Shown in pieces: positions 22,901-36,500 of a stretch of DNA of 64,000 nucleotides (position 1 is its first letter; each line of letters begins with the position of its first letter). The position numbers and the translations under genes are program-made. The stretch comes from Asterochloris sp. CNOR1. Lineage: Eukaryota; Chlorophyta; Trebouxiophyceae; Trebouxiales; Trebouxiaceae. The notes below the pieces were generated by a model. The model searched no databases, had not been told where the DNA came from, and saw nothing but the letters and a program-made list of their open reading frames with translations. The stretch is taken from positions 62,001 to 126,000 of the forward strand of contig OZ017757.1 of NCBI GenBank assembly GCA_963969365.1, in the 5' to 3' direction.

Positions 22901-24307
22901 GGCCTATGGTGCAGAGTCACTTGATGATTCTTTCCTTCTTGCATTTGACCGGGCTGTTGCTGTGGCTCAGCCCCGAGTGGGGCTGTAGCGGCCTGCTGCA
23001 GTCTTGACAGCGGCTTGCTTGACATCGATCACTTGCTTTTAGGATATGCCGTGGTCTGTAACACCTTGCAGCTGTTCTGCACAATATTTTGGGTCTTAAG
23101 TGTGCCACTCAAGCCCAATGGCAGGTGAGTGCAGACCAAACAGCATGAGCTGCCGCAGCAGATGCACACCTGTTGCACAGCAGCCTGTGCAACAGCAGCT
23201 TGACGACTTCTGTTTGGCGGATCAATGATCTGCCATATGCCAGGGTTGCGATCAACGTGCTCAATGTCTCTGGCTCTGTTACAGATCCAGGCTGCTTTGA
23301 TCAGGCTGAATGCTGTCACAGTCTGCGGCGTCCCAGGTCCATGGATGGACCTTGGACAATATGGCTCTCCATGTCTCACTCTGTGGGTGGTCGTGTAAGC
23401 CAGGCTGTTGCAGTGCCAATCTAGCAACTAAAGAGTCTTGTTTGCCTTCTGAGTGCCTGCCTGTTCTGCAGAGGCCGCTCCTTCTCCTGATTTCTTTCAC
23501 TTTGATGTATGACGGTGATGGCATGTCAGCAGTTGGGAAGGCGGGCGAATAACACTCCACTTTGGAGGGCAAGGGCTTGAGCCAGCCATCTGGAGGATGC
23601 AGCCCAGGCCAGAGCCCCAAGGCCACCCGAGCCACTGTCAGGCAGGTCTGTGCCAGCAGCCAATTAGCCAGTCCCAGTACTTGCTCAGAGGATGCCGCCA
23701 GGTTTTAGCATTATGGGAAGGCCCGGTCATGGGCCCTGCTTGCTGGTTGCGATGGCCCATGGTCACCATTGCAGCCCTGACATATGCATGCTTTGCAAGC
23801 GCATTCTCGCATTAATTGAGCGCCTCTCTTGGCCTCAGCTTGACATCAAATTGGTCTTGACAGAGAAATGGTCGCTTGGCGTAGAGCAGTACTGGAATCC
23901 ATGCAACCAAAGGCTGAAGCTCCAGAAAGATTTAGAGCTGTGGAAAATGGACTTCTGCACTGACCTCGAGGAGCTCCCTGTTCTGACAAATTGCAGAAGT
24001 CATTACGGTCTTTACATGCTCATGTGAGATAGAACTTAGTGTTTGCGGCGACAAGCAGCTTGCCTTGGCAGTTGCCCCCTTCCAACTGCGGGTCAACAAG
24101 ATCTTGGACTCAATTGAGTCCAGACCAGGAAAACATGGGTGCCTGGCTTCTTATTTATGGGCACACAGCGTCCTAGATCCCAATGTAATACAGGTAACAC
24201 ACAGAAAGGCATCGACCACCTTTATCTTTTGCTGGGGCTGCGGCAAGGCCAAGGTCTGCGCAATACAGACTCCTGCCCTTGCTGCAGCCCCACCAACAGC
24301 GACCATT
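22901..24307. other. Stretch between ankyrin copies B and C
   Basis: Contains a decayed zinc-ribbon remnant (23230-23427, minus) on the 5' side of copy B, and the conserved 3' flank of copy C near 24200-24307. A plus-strand frame ending at 24027 (DIKLVLTEKWSLGVEQYW) looks protein-like but is unplaced. Nothing else supported. Confidence 0.45.
23230..23427 (-). pseudogene. Decayed zinc-ribbon (DUF4379-like) fragment
   Basis: The minus-strand peptide GTPQTVTAFSLIKAAWICN corresponds to ERTPETVTASSTIRAAWRCG of the zinc-ribbon genes at 42-43, 59-60 and 63-64 kb. The second Cys pair and ribbon are gone. It sits upstream of ankyrin copy B, as a similar remnant does upstream of copy C. Confidence 0.5.
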
Positions 24308-26760
24308 TCACAACACAAGTTCTGCCAGCCTGCAGATGTACTGCAGCATCTCAGCTGGCAGCTGAGGGCCTGGCTGGGCTGCCAGCCCAGCAAGAACCAG
24401 CAGCCGTCGCCTCTTAAGGCCAGCCTGAGCAGCAGATTTGAAACTCAGCAAAGCGGTAGTTGGCAGTATGTTGTAGGTTGGCGGGCAGAAATCAGGATCG
24501 GGAATCCCAAAAACTGCATAGTATGCCTCCTGGCCATCAAGGTCTTGCAACACCCTGCAAACAATATAGAAGGAAGGGTAAAGAACAGGGCATGGGCACA
24601 CAATAGATTTGGAGAGGAGAAAGGTTGGGGACCCACTTGTATGTGGATGGGTGCAAGACAGCTGCTAGCTCAGCATCATGAGATGGTGGCCCAGCTGTCT
24701 CCTTCCGCATCCATCGTAGAACCTCCTTGTCGGTGCATCTGCTTAGCGCCTTGAGAGAAGCGCCCTGCCACACCAGCTCCTGGACGCTATCATAGCGTGC
24801 AACGCATGCAGCCTTGAAAAGTGGCGTGCCTTCCCAAGGCACTGTCCTCCAACCAGTGCCTGACCAAAGCTGTCCACTTTCCATGTGGGCCCCCGCACAA
24901 ACCAAAGCATCCACCAATTCCGCACCCCCATCCTTCATGCAAGCCATGTGCAGAGGATGAGCCAGGTGGTGAATGCCAGCCCTTCCGCCCTCCCTTTCCC
25001 CAGGATCGCTCCCAGCCCACATGGGGTCGGCACCAATCCGCAACAGCCACCTGCAAAACCCCAGGGGTCAATCATGAAACCATGCAACACAGCATCCGCA
25101 GCATGCTCCTCGAGACACTGAACTGACCAGAGAGACATTGCGCTGCTCAATAGCAACACACAGAGGTGGAGCGCCAGCGCTGACCTGCACAGGGCATGGC
25201 AGCTTGGGAACCGATATCAGAGGAAGCCCAGCGCATGAGTTGCTGCAGTGGCAGGTGAGCTTCTCGTGATGGCGCACGCTGCGGATGAGCTCTTTGGGAA
25301 GATTCATCGGGCAGCAAGGAGATATGTTTGGAGAAGTCACGACCCTCTGGCCAAAGCTTGGCCAGCATGTACAGACCAGAACAGCAGCCAACATCCCCCC
25401 AAGGTCCTGCAACAGTCATCATATGCGTCAAGCCACCCATCAGCAAATGCAAGGATGATGAACAGCTTAAAGGGTGCAGATACAGATAGGATCAAGGACG
25501 GAAATGTTGCACAGCATCACGATGTACCATTGTCTGTGAAGAATTCCAGCCTGGCGCCGCCAGGCTGTTGCAGGAGCCACACTGCGGCATCCCATCTGCC
25601 ATACATCAGTGCCTGCATTCCAGCAAGTGAGCCATCGAGACCCCCTGTAGGCAAAATCATCCCTGAAGCAAGGATCAGCCCTACCAGCATGAAGGGTGTG
25701 TGCAGTAAGCCATCCAACTGTGGTGCAGAAGCAATGGTGAGGGGGCTGACTGATGTGACAGGCATGGCAGTCAGCACAGCACCGTTGCATGTCCCCCTCA
25801 CCATGCTGCTTTGATCTGCAAAGACGCGCTGCATAGCTGCGATGTCGCCCCTTGCTGCAAACCCAAGGATGTTCTGCATGTCATCTACAAACTCTCTGAT
25901 GACGGTAGCCCCACTGTCAATGTAAAGGCGTCCCATGTAGTGAGCAAGACCGCCTGCAGGGGCAGCAGACAGTCAGGGCCATCAGTCGGAGTGGGGCAAC
26001 ATGTGGCAACTTTGCCCAGACTCAGGGTGCCCAGGCAGAGCTGGATGTCACAGCACAGGTAAGGCAACGCAGGACTATGTGTACAAGGCAGACCGTGCCT
26101 TGAAACCAGACCTCCCCTTGTACCTCCAGACCCCACTGCTCCAGCAACAGCGTTCTCACCAAGAACTGGAGCCACTCAGTTTCATCATCAAGCTCAATGC
26201 AACAGTCGTAAAGCTGCAGGGCAGCTGCGCAAGGCTCGCAAAGGAAGGCACTTGCATGGTATGGCCAGTTCACAATAGAAAGAAGCACCGGGCTCATTTA
26301 CCTTTTGATCTCCTCTCCACATGAGGCCACGCCTGTCAAGCGAGGCAGTCCACTGGCAATAGACTTTAGAACGGTTACATATCTCTGAAGGGTTGACGGC
26401 CAGGGGCTGCTGGCTCTGATAGTTCTGATTCAAAAGCATGTCACTTTGCTTCTCTTTTGGCCTGTAACAGCAGGTGAACCACCTGTGCCCTCCAAATGCT
26501 GCACACAAGAGTTACACAGGGCTACTGCTCACATGTGGACAAACACCGCAGAGTCCAACAAGAAGCAGCATTCTGGGCCCAGGGGAAGCCCAGCCGCTGT
26601 CCTGACGGGATCTTCTGTTTGCTCCGCCAGATGTTCACGTACTTCACAGTGGTAGTAAGCTGTGAACACTTTGAGGTAAGTCCACTGGACACCTGTGAGC
26701 TGCTGCTGGTCCTTGAAACAGAATCTGCCTGAGAACTCCGTACCGCGACTCTTGCTGAGA
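24308..26760 (-). pseudogene. Ankyrin-repeat protein copy C, probably inactive
   Basis: Most complete of the three copies. Blocks in order on the minus strand: GRFCFKDQQQLTG...LGPECCFLLDSA (ends 26533), QSQQPLAVN...CQWTASLDRRG, ETEWLQFLVRTLLLEQWGLE, MGRLYIDSGATVIRE with MQNILGFAARGDIAAM, a long ankyrin segment (ELVDALVCAGAH; GTPLFKAACVARYDSV), and the C-terminus LPAEMLQYICRLAELVL with stop 24310-24308. Against function: no ATG in frame before the first block (a TGA precedes it), and the donor matching GTCAG|gtcagt of copy A reads GTCAGTTCAG. Ankyrin proteins usually bind other proteins; the partner is unknown. The C-terminal helix loosely recalls SOCS/F-box tails, but that is weak. Confidence 0.6.
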
Positions 26761-27149
26761 GTCAGTCACGGCATGAGCAGTCTTCTGAGGTGATGGATTT
26801 CTTCTCCCCTTCTTGATTTCAACCTGGCCGTGCCTATGGGGCTCTGCTGAGTGTTATAAGGGCTATATTGGTAAGCTGAATTGTGCTGATTCCAGCCCCA
26901 GGGCCCGCCCTGGATCAGGTGGTCCTTGCAGAGGCTATGGGAGGGATTTGGGCTGAGGACAGATGTCACAGATCTGCAGCTCAGGCTATGTCTGCGAGTG
27001 TTGCCACAGACATGCTGAAAGTGCAGATTGCGGTGACAGCGCTGCACAGAGGGGACTGCAGGCTGGTGTTGAACAGTTGCCTTGTCGGCCAGCCTCAGAA
27101 GCACTGGTGCATCCTGGCTCCACCAGAAAGCCCTCAACCTGGTGTGCAT

Positions 27150-27270
27150 TGCCCATCTGTGCCCACAGCGGCCGTCAGTCCAGCGTGCTTGGATCAGGCC
27201 GAGTGCCGTCACAGTCTCTAGCGTCCAAGGACCATCGGCCTCCATGTCCCACCCTCTTGCTGGTTGTGAC
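27150..27270 (-). pseudogene. Decayed zinc-ribbon (DUF4379-like) fragment
   Basis: Minus-strand peptide GWDMEADGPWTLETVTALGL continuing RCGHRW matches the family pattern EWDWEANGERTPETVTASST ... LCGHRW. One Cys of the first CxxC is lost. Lies on the 5' side of ankyrin copy C. Confidence 0.6.
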
Positions 27271-27449
27271 CCAAACCATTGCAGGGGCTGTTGTGCCATA
27301 GTTGTAAACGCTGAGCAGCTTGACATGAACCTGCTTACCCTATAATGGGTTCACAAGGAGGGTCAGGAGGGGAGCAGTCGGCAGCTTCATGTTCATTCGT
27401 GAGCGTCTGTCACAGGACGTAAACCAAACACAGAGCCATTTTTGGCTCT

Positions 27450-27454
27450 TTACA
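27450..27454 (-). terminator. TGTAA poly(A) motif for tRNase Z
   Basis: TGTAA on the minus strand, about 103 nt beyond the tRNase Z stop codon. TGTAA is the usual polyadenylation signal of green algae. No transcript evidence. Confidence 0.55.
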
Positions 27455-27556
27455 GTTCATGCACGTCGTACACAACCACATCCTGTGCATCAGTCTACAT
27501 AGCCATCATCTGGTGATTTTCAGTGACTACATCTGACGCCAGGAAGCCGACCCACT

Positions 27557-30500
27557 TCAAGTCAGCATGAAAGGGACTGGGCCCTCTTGAGGGTCAGCCT
27601 CTGCCTCTTTGCACAGCACCGTCAGTGCTGGCACTAGGCGCGGAAGGCGAGGGAGGTCTGCACAAAACATTCAAGAGCGCTGAGGTTGCAGGCGAGGCAG
27701 ATGTGCACATCAGGGCATAGGGGCCACACAACAGTTCAAATAGTTCAGTTAAGGGGCAATCTGCTGACTGCAGCGCAGCTTCAAAACATAGCTTTTGAAA
27801 CATTCCCCACTTGCTCAAGGGACTGGGGACTGCTTTGAGGCTGGACCCAAACACAAAAGGAGGTTATTGGTGTCTGTCTTAGGACCAGCACCATGACATC
27901 TGTATTCCATGGTCAGGCCACCCAGGTCACACAACAGCAATGGAGCACGACTTTGCACTGAGCTGCGCAGGCAGGTGAGGCCCATGCAGCCTCTGATGCG
28001 TGCAGTGCCCCACCGGCAAGATTGACGCTCATCAGGTCAAAGGCAATGCAGGTGGAGGAGGAGAAGGAGTCATCAATCTTGGGGATTTTGGGGTAGCGTT
28101 GGCTGAAGTGGGTCAGAACTGTGCGATACGCGCCGGCCTGCAGGCAGAAGCAAACAGCAGGTCGCAGTGCTGCACTGCCAGCCCTGGAAAAAAGCACATG
28201 CAGGAGCAGACACGAGTTGTGCATGCAGTGGGTCAGCATGGTGCAATGGGGACTCGCCTGCAAGCCAGAGCAGACAGGGAGTAGCAATGCTGAGTGGGTC
28301 CCAGCGCAAAAGCACCACACTCACAGCATGCACACACAATATGCTTGCAAAGAATCTAATAGGGGCCTGCCTGCAGGAGCTAAAGTGGAGTTGCCATGCT
28401 GCAGTGGCCAGCATGGAAAGGAGACAACAAAGGAAGGCTGAAGTGAGTCAGGATGGTGCAAGCCAGAACAGAAGGGTTCAGGGCCAATGGTGTGGGCAAC
28501 GTAGGAAGGGAGCTGGACAGACTTCAGGATTACGCTGAGCAGATGCAGAGATACACTACAGCAATGTGCAGCCTGCAAGAGGGCACGCCAGCAGCGGGTG
28601 GACAATGAAGCATCTGGGCATTGTGCTGGCTAAATGGGTCTCATTGTAGAAGAGCGCTGGCCTGCACAAGCTGCACACGCAAGTGATGGTGAATTGCAAT
28701 GGGCGGAAGCAATGATGCTGGGCGTCACCTGAGATATGCCAATAGCTGCAATGGCAAAGCATTGCAGCCAGGCTGCACCAACACTGAAAAGACTGTTGAT
28801 AGCAAAAAGACAGGTTGCCCCTAGAGTAGGGCCCCCACTGCACGCAGGCTTGACCCTGGGGGAGCCATGCCCTTCTTGGAGATTCGCACAGCTTGATCTG
28901 AACTAGTGATTGTGACAACAAAAGTGGATCCATGTGCTCTGGTGGACCAGCAGCAGTGCCTGATTGCACTTGTAAACTGAACAGCTCACCTGGTGCCCAG
29001 CCTCCACAGCTTCCCGCGTCATGCTGTGGCGCTTGGCATGGGCTTCACTCTCCATGCCATCGTCAAAGGTGGCCTGCAGCAGCCTGAACTGTCACAGGAC
29101 GTTGCAGCTGGCCTGTTTGACCGCCTGAGTTGGTTGGGGCCATGGCCGCCACAACTGAGATGCATGTTCAGCAGCATTTACAGTCTGCCACGCCTGTGCG
29201 AGCTGCCCCAGGAGACACAGCACAGACGACTCTGCATCTCACCACATGCACGAGCATGGTGGGCCCCCTTGACAACACGATCTAGGATTTTGATCCTAGG
29301 GGTTAGGGCAGCCTCTGATAGCTGCCCCAGAGAACACACCACGGGCATGTCTGCATCTCACCTCATGCACAAGCATGGTCGCCCCTTTGGCAGCCTGCGT
29401 CAGCTGGGGGCACGGCCGCGTGTCCCCGCTGAACACAAACTTCCAGCCAGCCTTGCCCTCCACCACGATGGCAAAGGCGTGGGGGCAGTGCACCACAGGG
29501 ACGGTCCATAGGGCCCTCAGCCTCAGCTGCTGCTTCACGACTGCCAGCCTGAAGGGGAGCACAGGTGAGTGGTGACGCCCAGAACAGTGTCTGTGACTGT
29601 AGGGCAAGAGGTTTGAGACAATGGTCCAGGAACCCTCAAACCTATACCTAGCAGCTGCTTCACCAGCCTGCAGGGCGTCGCAGGTGGCTGGTCAGCAGTC
29701 AGTAGGAGCCTGGCCAGGGACTTGCAGCAGCAGGGCAGAGCAGGCCTTGCGTGGCATGGCCCCCCTTCAGACACCCTCATCTGGTATGCAGCCTGGCCAG
29801 AGTTTGCCTGGCTACAAGCACGACAAAACATGAAGCCAAGCCAACACGAGACGGGTTGGCACATATTGGAGGGTGGCAACTGTACTGCATTGCACAGTGA
29901 CTGCAGCAGACACTCACGCTGGGTGGGCCTTTGAATGCTGCTGGCTGCCAGAATTGGAGTGTAGGGTTTTCTGGCTGCCAGGGTCCCCTTGGAGGCCAAC
30001 ATTGTCGATGAAGGTGTGGGCTATGTCCTCCATGGGCGCTGCAAAGCGCAGGACATTCTGCAGACAGACAGAGGACATTAGGCATACAACAAGGGCATGG
30101 ACTACAGCACCGGTGTAACGGGGTCTGCCACAGCATAACCGGGCAGACCAGCACGAGCCACTCGTTCTGAGCAAGAGCAGTTGGTAGGCTCCCCCAAAGC
30201 CTTCTATGTTGGTCAGGGACTGTGCAAAAGCAACCCACAACTTAACGAGTCTATGTGCTGCAGGAGAAGTTGCCTCCCTGCTTGTGCATTTCTTGAGAAG
30301 CCAAATATCATTGTTTATTTTTTATTGGACTCTGGACTCCCTCACCTGCAGGGGCCGGGGCCCAAAGATGGGCAAAGGGGCGCAGCCAGGTCCCAGCAGC
30401 TCTGCGCGGCGGTGTAGCAGCCTGCAAGCGCAGATTGCCCTGGTTAGTGCTGGCAAACCCTGGTGTATACCCCTCAAGAAGTACCAGCAGCAGAGCCTTG

Positions 30501-33500
30501 CTGCATAGCACACTGCTGAATCTTGCAACATTGTGGCAACTGCCGACCTAGCAGTCCAGAAGCCCCTCAACTGCCTATTCATCTACTCTATTGGGTGCAC
30601 AGCTTTACCAGGCTTTCTGTCACCATGCTGGAGGGGCACATATGCCAAGGCAGGCAAAACATGAGGAGGCAGCCGCTGACCTGGGCAGTCCCGCGTGGTG
30701 GTCTGCATGGATGTGCGAGATCCATACAGCATTTAGATTCCGCAGCACCTCCTCTGCTCCTGCAGGCACATAGCAAGCAGCTCTGCAGACAGGGGTTTCA
30801 AGGGTTTACGGGTCAACATAACATCAATGCCCTGATGCGGGTGTGGGCCAAGCACTGAGATACCCTCCCGGCGAGGGTCAGAGGAGCGCACCAATCTGGA
30901 CGCCAGTCACTCTAGCAAGTCTGCCACTTCAGCGAGGCCGGTGGAGGGCCAGCCACGCTGTACACAAATAGACTGCCATCACGGGTGCAGTGCGCTGCAT
31001 GCATGGCTGCTTGCAACGATGCTCAACTCGTCATTGGCAGTCAACACTCATCTAGCTTTTGACAGCGCCACGCGAGTGCCTGATATTGGAGATGTCCATC
31101 AAGCTGGCTTGGCAGGCAAAGGCGCCTATAGCGTCACACCAGCTGCCCCCCTGTTTTGCTCCCCGCAGTCCAGCATGAAGCCGCATACGCCACTGCAATG
31201 CCCTGCCATGCATTCTGTGGCATTGGCAGCCCGCCTGCCTGCCGGCGGCGCTGGCTGGCTGCTCCCATAGGTGCAAGTGCAAGTATGAAGCTGTTCTGCT
31301 GAGTAAACAGCCCCATCGCCACCCTGTGCCGCCCAATGAGGTGCTCCCACAGGTGCTAGTGCCAGTATCAGGCTGTCAGAGCTGAGTCGCACTCCCCCGA
31401 CATCAAAGTCTGATCAGACTCCAATGTTCGAGCATTGCCTGCAGCTCTCCTTTTGCATGGTCAGCAAGGTCTCAAAGACCTCATGCCCACCTGGATGCCC
31501 ATAGCGCCGCACCAGCTGCCCCCAGGTGCCCTCCCCGCAGTCCAGTAGAAGGCTGCCCAGCCCGAAGCGGTTCAGGTGGATGCCGGTCACGTTGCGGTAC
31601 TTGGATGGGATGGCGGCTCCTGTCCCCAGGAAGACAACCTCCATCTCCTCCCGCCCAGCCTGCAAAGCATTGAGCAATAATAGCGAAGTATTAATGCAGC
31701 CTGATTGGCTGCTTACTAGACAGGTAGCAGTCTGCAGCAGCATTCCGCCTCGCAGCAGCACCTCTGGATGTCCGCCCCTGCCCCCAGGGAGATGTCTCCC
31801 TCTCCCATCTTGTCTGCAGAGCACCTGCCTGACCACACCTGGCGTAGCTTCGCCATCCCCAGGCTGCCCCTGTCAGCCTGTCACCAGCTGACTGAATGCA
31901 GGTGGCGTCTCCCCACATGACCAGCAAATCATCTCCATCCACGTGCAGCACACCTGAAGACCACAACTGATGCAGCCTTGCCTTCCCCCAGGCTACTCCT
32001 GCATGTGCGTCTCACGCGAGCTCAGGCACGTCTGCTGCCAGCTCCGACATGGGGCTAGTATCCCCTCACATGGGTGATCACAAAGCTCCTGCCAAGCACG
32101 ACACACCCGTCGGAACACATCTGGGGTGGCCTCGCCTTCTCTGGGCTGCTCCTGCAAAACCTGTATGCTTCGCGCCAGCTGAGACATGTCTGCCGCCACC
32201 CTCCAGATGCAGCCAGTATCCCCCTACAGCAGTACTCCCAAGCCTCCTTCCCAGCACGGCATACCTGTCTGACCACATCTGGGGTGGCCTCGCCGTTTCC
32301 AGGCTGCTCCCGTGCAAGCTGTGCTGCCTGCGCCAGCTCAGGCATCTCTGCCGCCAGCTCACGCTGAATGCGCTCCACATCCAGCTGAGCAGCCTCAGTG
32401 CCTTCTGCCTGGCCCAGGCGGCTCTGAGGGCGCAGGTGGAGCTTCAGGCCATCCACTGCAGATGGCGAGGCTGCAGGCAGGCAAAAGGAATATTACACCA
32501 CCCCACAGTCAGCCTTGCTGGTGCAGGTTAAGCTCCAGGCTGTCCACTGCAGAATGGAAGGCTGCAGCCAGGCAGCAAAAAGTCGCGCTACTCGATGGGG
32601 GCTCTTGAGGGCGCAGATGCAGCTTCATGGCCGTCCACTGCAGACAGTTCTGAAGGGCTGCAGGCAGGCAGCTACCAGGCAGAGGTCGTGATGGACCTGG
32701 CCCTGGCACAGGTGCTTCATGCTTGCAACTGATGCAGGTGTTGGCTCCAGCCACACACAAGATGTTTGTGCTACTCATCAGGCAGCCAGACGCGGAGGCT
32801 GCAGGCAGGCAGAATGAAAGTTGCACTACCCCGACAGGCGGCTTGTGGGCCGCAAGTGCAGCTTCAAGCCGTCCACTGCAGAAAGGCTGTAGGCAAGAGC
32901 AGGCATTTCTCTGGGTGCTGTAAGGGACACGGGAACCTGATGCGCATGGCTCAGGCGGCTGCAGTCACTGCGCTGGGAGCTGAACATGATGGCTCATGGA
33001 ATCTGGCCATCACACTCCTGTCTGATGCAGGGTCCAGCATCAGCCCACACTGAAACTCAGTGTTTCTGATTATATAGCATCTGTTCAAAGCAGAAGCTGT
33101 CTACAGCGAGCCGCTGGATGATTGCACTACTCCCCTTACTTCAAAGATTGACATTGAAAGTGGAGTTAAGGTCCTGACATTCTTTTCTGCAACGCCGTGC
33201 TATGCAAGCAGAGCACATACATGTGCCAGGGAAAAAAGAAAGTGTGCTTCCTTCAGGCTCATATATCAGCGTGCGCGCTTTGCATTCAAACGTGAAAATG
33301 CGACCATGAGTCCCCTCAGTGAAGACCTCTTGCATGACAGGTATGGCAATCAGGAAATGCACAGCAGTTTTGCAGCATGCCTGCACAGCGCCCGTCTCAC
33401 CTTTGCCCTTGGTGGCTGTGCTCTGGTGCCTCCACGTGGGCGATATCTGGAAGATGTCCTGGTCAATGGAGTTGAGCCTGGCCTGCACAGAAAGAGCAGC

Positions 33501-36500
33501 GCCCTCAGCTTGCTGGGCCCAGCCACCTGGCTGAGTGCTCAACCTGGCTCAACCTGACATGAAGGCAGCGCAGTGTGTGCCATATGTGATGTGGCGGATG
33601 CGCACCAGAGGTGCCGTTTCTCATCTGCAGTATGACCAGACAGTCTTGTGCCCGTCTTGCGCACACACGTTGCCAGAGGCACAGCACAGCATGCGCCCTC
33701 CTTGCTTTGCACCAAGCAGTTGCTTCAGAAAACACAAGCGCTGAGTAAGAGCACATCTGGCAAGGTGCATGCGCTTGCCTGACAGAGGGCGAGGGCTGCG
33801 CTTGGGCACAGCCGCTTGCGCATCCAGCCCCAGGTCCCCAGCTATGAGAGACAAGCCAACAAAGTTCCCAGGTGCTATCCAGTGGCGCATAACCAGTGGA
33901 GCACCTGCGGTGGTGCGGTGATGTCATGGGATGCCAGGCACAGCACCGGCCCACCTGAAGCGTGGATTATGACATTCAGGGGGCCGGCTGCTGGGCGCCT
34001 GTGGAGGAAGGGCCAGCATGTGACGCACCCCCCGACCAAAGCTGAGGCCAGGTGCAACTCCAGCTCACCTGTAACGTGGCTGATGACGTCATAGGGCAGC
34101 TGCCTGAGGTGTGTGAAGGGTGAGCCATGATGTGCCGCACCCCCTTGTGTCCAAAGGAGGTCTGCCAGGTCTGATACTCCAAGCTGCCGGCCACCTACAC
34201 ACAGAAGCATGGGTAGCTTTGGCGGGGGGACTGAGGGGTGCAGGGCATCTCGTGCACAGCATGTGCAGTGGCAGTGCTGGTGAGGATGTTTGGTACACCC
34301 TGACCCAAGGAAGCACGCCAGGCTTTGCCGCCCTGAGCAGCCAGTGATCTGCATCAGGAGCATTGGGAGCACTGGCTGCTAGACTGGGTGGTGTTATGTA
34401 GGTGTTGCAGGGCAGCTCACAAGCAGCATGTGCAGTGACAGTGCAGGGGCGAGGTGTGGGGTCTGCCGCACAGCCTGAGCCATGGAGGCCTGCCAGACAA
34501 CACTAGTGAGTGTGGCCTGCAGGCGAGGGCAACTTCGGGAGCCTGCTGGACACCTGCGTCAAGCAGCAATTTGACAGTTTCATTAACAGATCTCCTGCTC
34601 TCTGCAGCATTACTTTGACATCAGTCTCTGACACTGAGAAGCCAATGCTGGAAGACAGCGTCGGCAAGCACTGGGCGATTTTTAGGGGCTTTGGCCAGAA
34701 GCAGGTGCATGGACAATGCAGCCGGGCAGAGAGCAAAACCCAGCCACAGCGTTAGCCAGCGCGCCAAGGCTTCAGACCTGAGAAGGACCCACATGCTGCA
34801 CACAAATGCTGCCACCAGCAATGTCAAATCAGATTCCATGACAGGTGGGTCAAGTCTATCACTTCAAGTGGTTCACACTGGAAGTAACAAGCCGCATAGA
34901 CCCAAGCCTGTTTGATGCAAAGGTCTGCTGAGCAGTAGTCCCCACCCCACCCCACTCCACCCCACCAAACAAGGCACGGTCAACATGCTTGGGTCAACAT
35001 GCCTGGAGTTGATTGGCTGGTACGTGACAGCGCATGCAAAGCCTGCAGCATCACATGATGCTCACTGCGCGCAGCACCAGGTGCACATTCCATGCAACCC
35101 TGGCAGACTGACCAGTGCTGCTGGCCCTTCCTGCAGGTGCCTGCGCCTACAAGGCTGCACAGACCCAAATCCTTCTGCAAGGGTCTGCTGAGCAGTAGCA
35201 ACCTACCAGGCGACCCTGTTGCTCACCTCCAACGGCGCCAGGTGCACGATGCATGCAACCCTAGCAGGCTGACCAGTGCTGCCAGCGTTCTGTGGAGATC
35301 TTTGCCAACGGCTCCAGCCAGGTGCGGAGCACAGGCTGGGGAGGTGCTGGGGAGTGGGGCAGTCGGCGATGATGACCACGGGGCCAGGCCGCCCTGCCTC
35401 AGTGACCTGCAGGTAATATGGCCAGGAGCAGTCAGCCACGATGGGGCGAGACACCAAATGGCTCACTTACTTCCAGGCACTCAATACTAGATCATCAAAC
35501 ATGATACCTAGTAGGCTGCCTGATTCAGTTGCATGTAGGCAAAGCATCTGGTTGGGTAGAGGTGTTGTCACATGGGCATGCTGTTTGAGGGCTTCCCATT
35601 GCAGCAGCATAATGAAAGAAGTCCATGTCTGAAGCATGGAACGAAACTACTGCTGCAACGTGCAACAGCACACTAAAACAGCAATCGCCATCAGGGCATG
35701 CCTACCAGAGAAGACATTCCCCAAACCTGTTGTGGTTGCCCTGAATGAGGGTCTGCTGCTTCAGCAACGATACAGAAGACAGAGAGAAGGCCTTTGCTGT
35801 CCACCAAGTGTACCGCCTCACCTCTGCCTGCGGGAGTCGCCCATGCCCGATGCACAATGCAATGCCATTGCTGTGAATTGAGTGTCCCCCTCGATGTCCT
35901 CTGGCTGCATAGGGCAGAGGCCCTCATGCCTCAGGCACCTGGCTCTGCCACTGCTGTCAGATTGAGCAAACCATTCCGCACCTCCTCTGGCTGCATGAGG
36001 CAGAGCCCTCATACCTGAGGCACCTGGCAAGGCCATTGCGACTGTGAGAGTCAATTCTCACCTCCTCTGGTTGCACCATGCGAGAGCTGCCCATGACAGC
36101 CTCGCCGCCCTTCAGTTGCCCAAACAGGGGTCCAGGCCTAACCCCCAACTCCCTGGCCCTCTCTGGCAAGAACTTGCCAGGGATGTCCTGAAGGCGGCAG
36201 ATGTAGCAGGCAGCTGGAGATGCCTGCAAACCATGAAAGACGTTCAGCATATTTTTGCCATGGGGCTTAGACGGGGTGCTGCCTGGCAAGGGTTAGCAGC
36301 AGTCGCATGCAGTCAAGCTTGGCAGTGATAGGGGCAGCCTGCGAACATTTGAGGGCAGCACATGAAACAGGTGCCAAGATGCCTCTCTCCACTGTGCACC
36401 CCTCACCTGCAGGGCCTGAACCCCTCTAGTGCCAGCTATCATCACTCTGTAACACCGCCCTCAACGCAACCCCTAAAACCCTGAACCCTGGCTTGTGCCA

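Larger units (their letters stand above)
26775..27556. other. Stretch between ankyrin copy C and tRNase Z
   Basis: Holds the decayed zinc-ribbon remnant at 27150-27270 (minus) and the 3' UTR of tRNase Z with its TGTAA motif. No further gene seen. Confidence 0.5.

Noticed and set aside
34940-34968. C-rich CCCCACC tract
   Set aside because: Simple low-complexity repeat within a tRNase Z intron; no sign of function.
36471-36491. Telomere-like CCCTAAAACCCTGAACCC
   Set aside because: Only two to three imperfect units inside a tRNase Z intron; too short to call an interstitial telomere.
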